This document shows, piece by piece, positions 54,826 through 64,000 of a DNA stretch of 64,000 nt (positions within the stretch are counted from its first letter, which is position 1; each line of letters opens with the position of its first letter). The notes under the pieces are model-generated. The model was not told the origin of the DNA, ran no database searches, and saw nothing but the letters and a program-made list of their open reading frames with translations. The translations under genes were made by a program, and so were the position numbers. Source of the stretch: Phellopilus nigrolimitatus (lineage: Eukaryota; Basidiomycota; Agaricomycetes; Hymenochaetales; Hymenochaetaceae); contig JAJOHG010000081.1 of the NCBI GenBank assembly GCA_021029095.1, forward strand, positions 1 through 64,000, in the 5' to 3' direction.

Positions 54826-55315
54826 ATGAGGTTGACTGGCACTGTCCCGCCTACTAAAGAAGCTGTCGACGTCGTTTTGGGCATCCTGAAAGGTTTCCCA
54901 GAAGGTGCCGGTACATCTACGAAGGACATCTATCGTCTCGCTACACCCAAGGCCCCACGGAAATATGACGCGGGCAAAAGACAGAAACTTGAGGCCCCGG
55001 AAAACCCAGTCCGTTCCGTGTCGTAAGCAGCCTCTTTCACGGTCGTGTGCAGCGTAGACTAAACATATACTTCGATCTAGATACTTGAAGAACACGGTCC
55101 TTCGGACTTTGGAGCACAAGCGTTTTATCGAAAAAATAAGCGTCAAACCTTCGATTACCAGCAGTGCAGCGAATCCTGAGGCGCATTCACAAACGCCGCC
55201 TGCGACGAACGATGCCAAGGCAACACCGCATGCACCATTGAAGCTTACTTGGATATGGAGAGTGTGTAATCAGAAGGCGTCGCATACAAAAGATCCAGTC
55301 GCACGCACGAGCTAG
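54826..55315 (+). CDS. Small basic protein of unknown function
   Basis: Not recognised. Two exons (54826-55022, 55081-55315) give 143 aa. The protein opens MRLTGTVPPTKEAVDVVLGILKGF and is rich in Lys/Arg. A conserved-looking block SYLKNTVLRTLEHKRFIEKI crosses the intron, and it ends in a Ser/Thr/Ala-rich tail. Weak resemblance in style (small, basic, helix plus LEHKRFIEK) suggests a mitochondrial ribosomal or import protein, but this is a guess. An in-frame upstream ATG at 54742 would add 28 residues (MSPILLFPRIQSVTSELPIAF) that could be a mitochondrial presequence, so the start is uncertain. Intron consensus and frame are good. Confidence 0.6.
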
Positions 55316-56647
55316 CGATTATACGAAGCCGATTGCGGGTGCAGATCGTCTTTTATTCGCTCCGTCAATGGAGATCGTTAGCTGCTCTTTTCCTTGGACA
55401 CCATATTACCGCGTGTGGTGCCGCGAGAGCGCACGCTTGGAGATGACGCGAGAGCATGTCGAAGGAGGTCGGTGGATGGATATGTGTGTGGTACTTGCGA
55501 ATTTGTTTGTGCGTTCATCGCCGTGCTCTTTCTTTGTGAATCCAGACGCTTTTAAGCCCAACAATGCACCGACCCCCGTTCCGACGTATGACTGCATTCT
55601 CTTTCGTGACTGGACAACGACCACGTGTTTTGAAATCTAATACTTGCTGGCTCTCCGCGTTTTCGTTACGTTCTTGCTCCCGTTTACTTGTCGTCTTCTC
55701 GGCGTAGCGGTTGTATCGATTCATCAAGATGCGCAGGCCAGGTACGGTCGTGCAAGGAATGTTTCTTGATCACTCATGATCCCTCCCACGAAGTGTGAAG
55801 GAAGTGCTACTCTTTGATCCGTTGATCTGCTAACAAACCACGTCTTTATGCTTACGCTGTATTGGTCGCTCTATGACCTCGTGCATTTGTTTTGTCTTGT
55901 ACATCTTCCTGCGCACAAGCTGAACATGTTTGTTCGACAATTCTTGCTCGTTCTTTGCTGCAGAGTGACCGGCTAAACTGTGCCCGAGCTACTCCCGTTC
56001 ATCGGCCCATAGCTGCCTACTATGATGCTTTCCAGCAGCGCAGAAGAACAAATGCAAGGACTCGAAATACACACGGTATATGTATTGTCGCAAGAAAGTA
56101 TAATGCTGACCATATGTGGGTGCGATCCGCGCTACTTCCTTCGGTCTCGTGATCCCGCTCGTGGAAATTGCTGTCTCCTTTGCCTCAGCAACAATTTTCC
56201 CCTGATAAGAAGTCCTCAGTCCTACATGGCTTACAAATTTCTTCAAATTTCGATTGGCTTCTAATCATGGCTCTCAGGTCTCTGGATAGTCATTGTTGTG
56301 TTTGAGACTGGCTTTCTCTCAAATCCGGTTCCCTTTGCCATGTGCTCTAGCAAAAAATGTTCACTCGCTCAGTCATCATAATATGTGTTATCTATCGCCG
56401 CTTTTCCGCGTCCGGTTCTGCGAACTTATTCGATTGATCAGTATGACAGCGAATCACCAGAAGGGAGACCGCGACTTCATATTCTCTTCCTCTGGTCCTT
56501 CAAACCCAGCGTTATGGTGTGCCTATTTCTAATTTTGCGATGGACCTTTACTCGGGGAACAGAACTTGAGGCGCGCACGGCTCTCGGCCGCTCTTAAAGA
56601 GCGACGAGTCTTCGCTGTCCGTTTTGTTGGGATACTCCCAAGTGGCT
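55316..56647. other. Intergenic region upstream of the S41 peptidase
   Basis: 1.3 kb with only short, unconvincing ORFs (for example 55368-55640 and 55989-56264). No repeat shared with the left array was recognised. The S41 peptidase promoter should lie in the last few hundred bases. Confidence 0.5.
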
Positions 56648-59600
56648 ATGGGCTCCCCGCTGTTCCCCACATCCACCAGTCTTGCCATACTCTTTGCTTT
56701 AGCTCGCACACTTGTAGCTTCATCAGTACCGAAGGCCGATGATTTATGTGCTGCCATTGGAGGACAGAAGTGGGTCGCGCCTAGTGCCGTGCGCGCCTGT
56801 TTCGAATCTTTCCCGATCAACCAGACCACCAAGTCCAATGTGAGAGCCTCCTTTTAAATGTACTTTGATTCGACGCTGACGAGGACCGTGTAGATTCTTG
56901 ATGTCGTCACGAAGACGCTCGCCTTCCACACATCTGTCAGCTACCAGGTGCTTGCGCCAGAGCCGTTCACTGCGGACGTGCATGAGGACATCCTCGGCGA
57001 CCTCGCGCGCATCGGGAGCACGGCGTACAGCTCCGAGTTCGCGATGCACATTGACCTGTCGCGTTCTGTGAAGAGGCTCATGGATGGACACTGCGTGTAC
57101 ACCAATCTGTGCTATGACTCGCTGTTCCTGACGTTCGTGCCCACGCCGCTTGTGCTACTCACGGACGAAAATGGTGAGCAGGCCGTGCGCATCGCACCCG
57201 AGGCATTCGAGGTCGCTAGCGCCGAGTTCGCCGATGAAATTGCGCTGTGGCAGGATGCGCTACCCGGAGAATTGAAAGGGCAACTAGCTTCGGTAAGTGC
57301 GTTTCAGCGTGCCTTGCACATTGCAACTGATCTTTGAATGGCGTGATTTACCTTCAAGCTTTCTGGCGCCAAAGTCCTTGCGATCAATAGTCAAGACCCG
57401 TTCGTCGCCGTCGATGCCAACGCTGCGATCACGGGAAGCTTTGAGGGCTTTGGCACGCGCCAAAACAGGTATGATCGACGTTCTGCAGTTTAATGTGTGG
57501 CTTCTGACTCTCGAGACTGGGTGATCGACGGATCGACATTGTCGTTCTTCCTTTTATTTTACTTGTCTTGTTAAAGCTTCTTCTCTAGTTATCAGCGCGT
57601 TGATGCGGGCTGGAACTACATCATGGGAAATTTTGCCCAGATGTCCCTTCCGTTGACAGACTCGGTTACCCTGACGGTTCAACGTGTGAATAGCAGCTCG
57701 AATGAAACATTTTCGGTGAGCTTCGCTGTTTGACAACAAACATTCTGGTAAAATAGGCTTAACCTTTCTGCATAGCTGCCTTACCGCTCGCGCTTCGGAA
57801 CGACGTCCATTAACTTCACTGACTCCGCATCGTTCCGCGAGAACAACTGTGTAGCCACAGCAAGCACAAATGGTGTCGATATGAGTGCTGACGCCGTCGC
57901 TCTTCAGCGAGGCATGAGCTCTGATGTTGTCAAGAAGCATTTTATCTCCGCCATAGTCAGAGATAAGCCGCAGACAGATATCGTCCTCCCGGTACCGCTG
58001 CAGCCTGCTGCACCCGTCTCGGGCAGCGGGGTCACACAGTTTTATTTGCTTGAGGACGGAAAGACCGGCATCCTCGCGCTGGGCAGCTTTGATGAGCCAG
58101 ACTTCGACGACTTCGAGACCACGCTACTGAGCGGGTTGCAGACGCTCGTCGACAGTAATGCGACGCAATTGATTGTCGATGTGGTATGCATCAGTTGTCT
58201 AAACTCCGCGCTCGTGGGATTGATATTCGCACATTCTTTGCAGACCAATAATGGCGGAGGTATGTTCTTTGTATCAGCCTCTTCCGCATGATCTGCGTCG
58301 ATTGCACAGAAACCTAATCTTCAATATGAGTAGGCTTTATCTGCATCGCCGAAGTGAGTCAAGATGGAAATATACTTGTCCCACGCTTACGAACCGGCAT
58401 TACAGTGGCTACATCGCATAGTAGGTTCAGTCTTGTATATCATCTCTCTTTCCCATAACTTTAAACCTCCCGTAGATTGCCGGCCCTAAAAATACGACAG
58501 TACCGCAGGCTGGACTGTTCACTGAAGCAAGAGACGGGCCCCTTGCCCAGCTCATTGTCCAAGCCATTGTGAATGGCGCAGATCCGAATAACGAGCTGCT
58601 GTACAATTCGCTGAACTGGGCATTCGCAAATAACACTCCATTTCCGGCTAACTTCGACTGGCTTCAGCCACCGGTACAGAAAGTGATTAATGGGCGGGCG
58701 GACGCTTTTAGCCAGCGGTCGGTAGTCTCCGCCGGTGCACTCTTATCTGAGTTTTATTCTAACTAGCCTACTTTCACGTTTTGTGAAAATTTTATCTTTG
58801 ACAGTCTCGGTCAGGAATGCCAGCCGTTCGATCAGACTCCCCCGGATGCGCCTTTGTTTGACACGAAGAAGGTCGTCATTGTCAGTAATGGCAGGTACGG
58901 TACTTTTAGAACAAGACAATCAGACAGCGTCTCGTAACTGAGGACTTTGTGCCACTCATCAGATGCGCGAGTTCTTGTTCCCTATTCTCCGTAAGTTCAG
59001 TTCCCAGACACGCAATTGCGGATCTTTCGGACGACGACGTCATTCCTTCTTGCTTCATTCAATTGCGCTCTAGGTCACTATGTCGAAAGAAGAAGGATCG
59101 AAGACTGTGGTTGTCGGCGGCAAGAAGGACGTCATCCAACAGTATTGCGGTACGGTTGGCGGACAGTCCTCCGACTTCACAACCATGGACACAGAAGTCA
59201 AGGTGAGTTCTGGTGGCCGCCCAGAAGACGGCGTGCCTCACTCGATATTTTTGTCAATACCGAATAACTGAACTCTTATTCCACGCGGACACTTTTAGAC
59301 TACCCATCTTAAGAGCAATCCCTTAGCGCCGCCTGATTTGTTCGTATACTTCTTTTGTGCAGTTAACCGTTCCCCGAATTGTGGAGTAAAATGGAATCGA
59401 GTTCCACGGCGCGCGCACACTATGTAACATGCACTATTACCGGAGTTTCTCTTTACCATTTTCGTTCAACTCCGAAGTGCGGGCCGCTGATCATTTTTAT
59501 GCAGCTTAACCAACAGTATGCAAGGGATCACCTGGAGACTTGGCTTCGGTATAGTGGACACGCAGCAGCCGGAAGGTGGGTTCCTTACGTTCAACAGTCG

Positions 59601-59938
59601 TCTTCTTGTTTATCACTTGTAAATTATGTTTCCTTCTTCTTCGGGATTCTCCGTAGATCTACGTGCTGGTTTAATATTGTGGATTTGCGACTAACACCGG
59701 ACTTTCTCCGATTTTAGAATGGCAGAACCGCCCCGCATCCGTGAACTTCCCTCTCACCACCGAAACGTAAGTGTTTCTCCTCCGTCGGCGCTGTCCATCA
59801 GACTCTCCAACTTTGTCTCTACGTTTTATAATTGACCTATGTCTGTACACTTACTGATGCACTATTTCCCATTCTCTGATCGACAGGGTCAACAACCCAA
59901 TGGCGCTCTGGGCATCCATCGCCGCGACCGTCCTGTGA
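56648..59938 (+). CDS. Secreted peptidase S41 family protein
   Basis: Probably a secreted serine protease of clan SK. Sixteen exons give 666 aa: 56648-56839, 56894-57292, 57359-57468, 57577-57715, 57776-58183, 58244-58259, 58334-58353, 58406-58420, 58476-58717, 58805-58894, 58963-58990, 59074-59202, 59299-59339, 59505-59575, 59718-59766 and 59887-59938. A signal peptide (MGSPLFPTSTSLAILFALARTLVASS) is followed by Cys-containing DDLCAAIGG. The core has LIVDVTNNGGGFICIAEWL and the nucleophile region VVIVSNGRCASSCSLFS (Ser about 547-548), the S41 tail-specific-protease signature. A C-terminal QGITWRLGFGIVD block matches fungal members. Micro-exons of 15, 16, 20 and 28 nt are required to keep the frame across the active-site strand. 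Substrate unknown. Confidence 0.85.
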
Positions 59939-62577
59939 TTTTGATGCTCGTCGCGTATCCGTGAATCTCGTGGGTCGTTGAGGAAGAGCGGGAGTCGCAC
60001 TGGCGTAGAACCAATGCCTGTTTTTCTCCGCTAAGTAAGGTATAGCTAGAGAGCGCAACTGTGTTCGTAAGCTTCGCAAAGACACGCGGGTTGAGCAGTT
60101 GAGCTTGTGATGACGCCAGAGCCAAGGACCCGATCCTCGAGCTGACGAGCGCTGCTACGTGTCGTGCGCGAAAAGGCCAGCTAAGAGCTAGGCCGTTATC
60201 GTCTTGGGAGATGGCATCAGTATCCATTCAGTCCCGGTTGTCGCGCACTCTCACTCTATTCTTCGCGTGTGTAGGACTCGCGGAAGTAATTCTTTTTCTT
60301 TGTCGAGCAGGTGCACAGATGCACATGCATCCGTTGTGACAGCGTTCTGTAGCTCGCATGCTCGCGTTCTTTTAATTTGAAGAAGGGGGGACGGGAAAAA
60401 AACTGAAGGCGTTACGGAACGGCCGCGAGTCTGCCCTATCAGCCTTTTGGGCTTCTTAACTTCGAAGGAAGCCCGAAAACTGAATTAGCCATAACGCACG
60501 CGGCCGTTCTTGTCCCACTGAGAACATCAAATGACACACGCGCGCTGCAAAAGCGCACATCGGTGAGTCAATACTTCAGTGTCTCCCTCGTTGCATCAGG
60601 GCCGGGGTTTTATATCTTTAGACGCTTTTCGTATTTTCTGCGCAGATACAATCTCGTCAAGCGTTACTGGAACTTCTTTGTTCAAAGTTGCGAGTTGCGT
60701 GCTAGCATCAGGGGGGAATACTCATGCAATGACTGAACCTGCCTGCAGGCATTGTGGAAGACTGTGGACGGACTTCTTGTCGGTAATTACCGACCCTGCT
60801 GCGATCGAAGCCGCCACCGAAGCCGCCTCGACGGTGGGCCATCGGCACAAGTAAAGACAACTTGCCTGGAAGAAAGTGATACCGAAGAATGCACGACTCG
60901 ACAGAAAACTGACGTTGTCAAGCTACGTCAATATCTGCCGATAGGAAAGAGAGACGGACGCCGCCACAAAGGGGCCTCAACCTATCATCATGATGAGAAT
61001 CGCACACCCGCTTTTGATATTAACGTGAGTACATGCACATTCTTGAATATCCGAGTTAACGTCGCATAGATGCGGATAATAGACTCCAAGATGGTACGAT
61101 GGCATCTCGTCTGCTGTGCAGCTGAACATTCACACATTTTCTGCACGCGTAAGATCATGGTAGCCTATTCATTGCACGTCCTGAATCCGCTTTCAGAATT
61201 CAAGCTTCGCGATGGCGCCACCGCCGCCGCTTTGCGGTGCGCGTCACGTACGCGGGAGCGTTCAGCTTATCTCTCTATCTGATATATTCCGAGACGAGAT
61301 CTAGGTGCCCAGTTCAGTTCATGGACTGTACAGCGAACCATGACGTTCCCAACCCAACGAAAATATGACAGCGCACATTCACTTCGAACACGCTCGATCG
61401 AGAACTGCAGTCTGCGGATCTGGCTAGAGATCCAGAAGCAGGCGCGGCTGCGAAGACTGAAGTACTGAATGCTGGCCATGGTTTGGTCGGTGGATCCCGT
61501 GCGCTCCCGTCGCGAACCGCCGCGCCGTTCTTCCACAGGCACGCAGAGACACAGTGTACATATCAGCACTGCGCTTTAATGCGCGCCCAATTCCGATCTA
61601 TTTCGAAAACAAGAAGGGAGGCGAAGCTGCAATGCATCTCCCCCTTGGCACCGAGATTCCAATACCGCAGCAATCTGCCTTTGTGTCCATACAGCGGCAC
61701 TCGGTAGCGGCACTAGGTAATCTCCCAGCTCTTCGGAAAGTTTACACACGTAACTCAGTACTCGAAAAACCAGATGATTGAAATTCGGGGATCGGGCACT
61801 GAGTATAACTGAGTACCGAATAGTCGAGTGTATTGAGTTATCGAGTGCCACACTGTATAGAAAGAATAGTCTCCGGCCTGCGCGCCACGCACGTCTTCCA
61901 ATAACCTGCGCTGAACTTTCTCTTGCAACTCAGTCCAACCAATTCAACTCTAGTAACGATCGCAAAATATAAGCAATTCACACGTCAAGATCTTGGATAA
62001 AATCTAATCCGAGCATGCATTTAAGAATTGCCTGTAAAATGTATACGAGGGCCGATCCTATGATAGAAATACATATGACCACATGAGCAGAAAGAAAAAG
62101 AAAAAGAAAATCAGAAGATGGAAAAAAATGCAAGTGTGAGACGGTATGTGAACCAGGAAAGGCATCGACGCCGTCCGCAATATGAGAACGACGACGTAAA
62201 GTAAGTGCGGAACGAAGTGGAGGGTGGGCGAGGGTGTTTTTGAATCTAAGTCAGCGGAGACCGCCGAGAGCGTAGTACATGGGTTACAGAACACGATGTA
62301 GAAATAGAGACGAAGGAGGTCATGGGCTGCAATGTGAAGGTGAGGAGAGGGGTGAAAGTGAAGGGGATCACGTGGTCATGGGGTCGTTCCAATTCAAGTC
62401 ACAGGTCGGAGAAAAAGACCAAAGGCAAGAAGGGAGAGGAGAAGAGTAGAGATGTGAAAACAGATTCAGTCCGTACGACTCCGTCGTCAAGTCATAAGAT
62501 AAAGGACTAGAAAGATGAATGTGATAGAAAGCGAATAAGCAGGTTCCAGCGGAAAGTCGACCTCCGTCTACACCGAC
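59939..62577. other. Long intergenic region, no gene seen
   Basis: About 2.6 kb between convergent genes. Only short ORFs without family features (such as 60579-60854, 61483-61707 and 62058-62294). It contains the nested hairpin at 60418-60508 and an AAAGA-type purine run at about 62090-62115. Confidence 0.5.
60418..60508. repeat. Nested inverted repeat (hairpin)
   Basis: An outer 10-bp arm AACGGCCGCG (60418-60427) pairs with CGCGGCCGTT (60499-60508). An inner arm TTTTGGGCTTC (60445-60455) pairs, with one bulge, with GAAGCCCGAAAA (60468-60479) around a 12-nt loop. It could be a structured RNA, a small foldback element or a chance palindrome. Confidence 0.6.
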
Positions 62578-63989
62578 TTAGGGACCGCCGACCATCACCT
62601 TCAGCGCGAGCCGACCATGTTCGTCGGCGCCTTTCGCGAGGAGCTCGAAAGCCGCGCCAGCATCCTCGAGCGCAAAGCGATGTGTGATGAGTTTGTCGAT
62701 GTTCGGGAGCGCTCCGGCGGAGAGTAGAGCGAGGGCCTGCGGATACGTATTCGCGTAGCGGAACGAGCCGAGGATGTCAACCTCGCGCGTCGCGGCCGCG
62801 GAGATTGGCAGCAGAACGTTGCGCGCGCCCATACCGACCAGCATCACTTTTCCACCGGCGATACAGGCCTGTGGAGCGAAGATAGCCAATGAGCATGGGT
62901 TATTTAAGAACGGGTGGACTAGGCCTCGGGCGCCGATGGCGCGATGAAGAGGAAAAGGAAGGTGATAAGACGGTAGACCAAGGACTTACGTGAATCGACA
63001 TCTGGATGCACGGTTCGGCTCCAGTGCACTCGAACACGATGTCAAACCCATCTGGCTCGTCGAATTCCTGAAGTGCCATCATGATGTTTTCTTTCGTCCG
63101 GCGCAGTATATCCTCGGTCGTCTTAGCCTTGTCGCCCGCAGGTAGGCAGTAGACAGCATCCGCGAAGCCATGGCGCCGAGCGAATTCGAGCCGTTGCGGG
63201 TTAATATCGAGCGCAACGACACGTGCGGCGTGGCGGGAACGCGCGATTGAACATGCAAGCAGACCGATCGCGCCGACACCGAAGACGAGGACGGTGTGTC
63301 CTTTTTGCAGTCCTGCACGGCGCGAGGCATGGATGAGGACGGAGAGGGGCTCTGCGAGGGCTGCTTGTTCGAATGAAACGTTGTCGGGGATGCTGAAGAG
63401 AAAAATAGCAATCCACAATTAGTTTCTCGTTGGCTTAATAATAGCCGGAGTAGTTGACCGGGAGGGGTGGAGCAATGAGATACTCACGGGTGAAGGAGAT
63501 GCGCTGGATGGTTCATACTGTCTTGCAGGGTACCATCGAGATGCGGGAAGGTCTTCGCGGAGCTGCAGAAGCGCATGCCCTTGCAGAGGTTGTAGCGGCC
63601 CTTCTTGCAGTAGTCACAGTTGCTGCACATGAGGCCACACTCGATCGCGACGCGCTGGCCGATTCGGAGGCCAGAGACTTGCGAGCCCATTGCTGTTACG
63701 ACGCCGGCTGCTTCATGACCGAGTACGAGCGGCTCCTGGATTGCGAAGTCGCCGTTCCGACCATGCGCGTAGTAATGCACTGGAAGACCGCAAGGGTGTG
63801 GGGTGAGCGTCGGAGACAGATTGGACGAGAAAAGGGGTACTCACAGTCGCTACCGCAGAGACCAGTAGTGACGATGGCGACCTGAGCCTGGTTGTGGGAG
63901 GGGGGCCAGAGGACGCGGTCCTCGACGCGGAGGTCCTTGGGGCCGTAGCATACGACAGACTGCTGGGAGGGAAGAGCCATGGGCGACAT
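62578..63989 (-). CDS. Zinc-dependent sorbitol/xylitol-type dehydrogenase (MDR)
   Basis: NAD(P)-dependent polyol dehydrogenase of the medium-chain family, likely oxidising sorbitol, xylitol or L-arabinitol in pentose/hexitol catabolism. Four exons (63989-63845, 63779-63488, 63392-62990, 62868-62578) give 376 aa. The catalytic zinc Cys is in GLCGSD (about residue 45), and the His/Glu pair in GHEAAG at about 70-71. The structural zinc Cys set is CGLMCSNCDYCKKGRYNLC. The Rossmann motif is VFGVGAIGLLA, followed by the acidic residue in VALDIN that favours NAD over NADP. FRYANTYPQALALL near the C-terminus is typical of sorbitol dehydrogenases. The protein is complete and the length normal. Exact polyol preference cannot be told from sequence. 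Confidence 0.92.
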
Positions 63990-64000
63990 TTTGGTAGACG

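Noticed and set aside
1..64000. CRISPR arrays, rRNA or tRNA genes
   Set aside because: No regularly spaced direct repeats, no rRNA-like segment and no convincing A-box/B-box pair were found by eye; repeats present are segmental or TPR-coding.

Overview
The window is nuclear DNA from a filamentous basidiomycete, very probably an Agaricomycete. Almost every gene is cut by short GT-AG introns of about 50-70 bp. The families fit that group: an AA9 lytic polysaccharide monooxygenase with a fungal CBM1, a CYP53-like P450, a basidiomycete-style F-box protein, a DUF6699-like protein and a secreted S41 peptidase.

Region 1 (1-46490) is a segmental-duplication array. Four copies of a TPR-repeat gene (A at 5714-7634 on +, B at 27302-29641, C at 36610-38680 and D at 43842-45631 on -) are embedded in several kb of repeated, apparently non-coding DNA. 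The ancestral unit seems to have been a CYP53-like P450 divergently transcribed from a TPR gene, with small 'LWDV' membrane-protein genes nearby. Block A (about 4.9-13.4 kb) is inverted relative to B (22.0-31.1 kb), C (31.15-40.4 kb) and D (40.4-46.5 kb), so A and B form the arms of a large inverted repeat. Its spacer holds single-copy genes: the DUF6699-like protein, an LWDV membrane protein, the AA9 enzyme and an SRRM1-type splicing coactivator. All four TPR genes keep intact exons and splice sites but differ by whole 138-bp repeat units (2, 3, 4 and 6 units). The companion P450 and LWDV copies are frameshifted, truncated or lost. A Tc1/mariner element in block C and an unrelated 278-bp MITE in block D sit in the same TA dinucleotide of the repeated DNA.

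Region 2 (46626-63989) is ordinary gene-dense sequence. It holds an F-box protein with a C-terminal zinc-finger-like motif, protoporphyrinogen oxidase (HEM14), a p24 cargo receptor (ERV25-like), a galactonate-dehydratase-like enolase-superfamily enzyme, a small unknown protein, a secreted S41 peptidase and a sorbitol/xylitol-type dehydrogenase.

The best candidate for something undescribed is the TPR family. It has a conserved helical N-terminal region of unknown function and a repeat domain whose copy number changes in exact units. Fungal recognition-type repeat proteins behave this way, but no NTPase or effector domain is visible here. All exon coordinates were worked out by hand from splice consensus, reading frame and comparison among copies; no database search was run.
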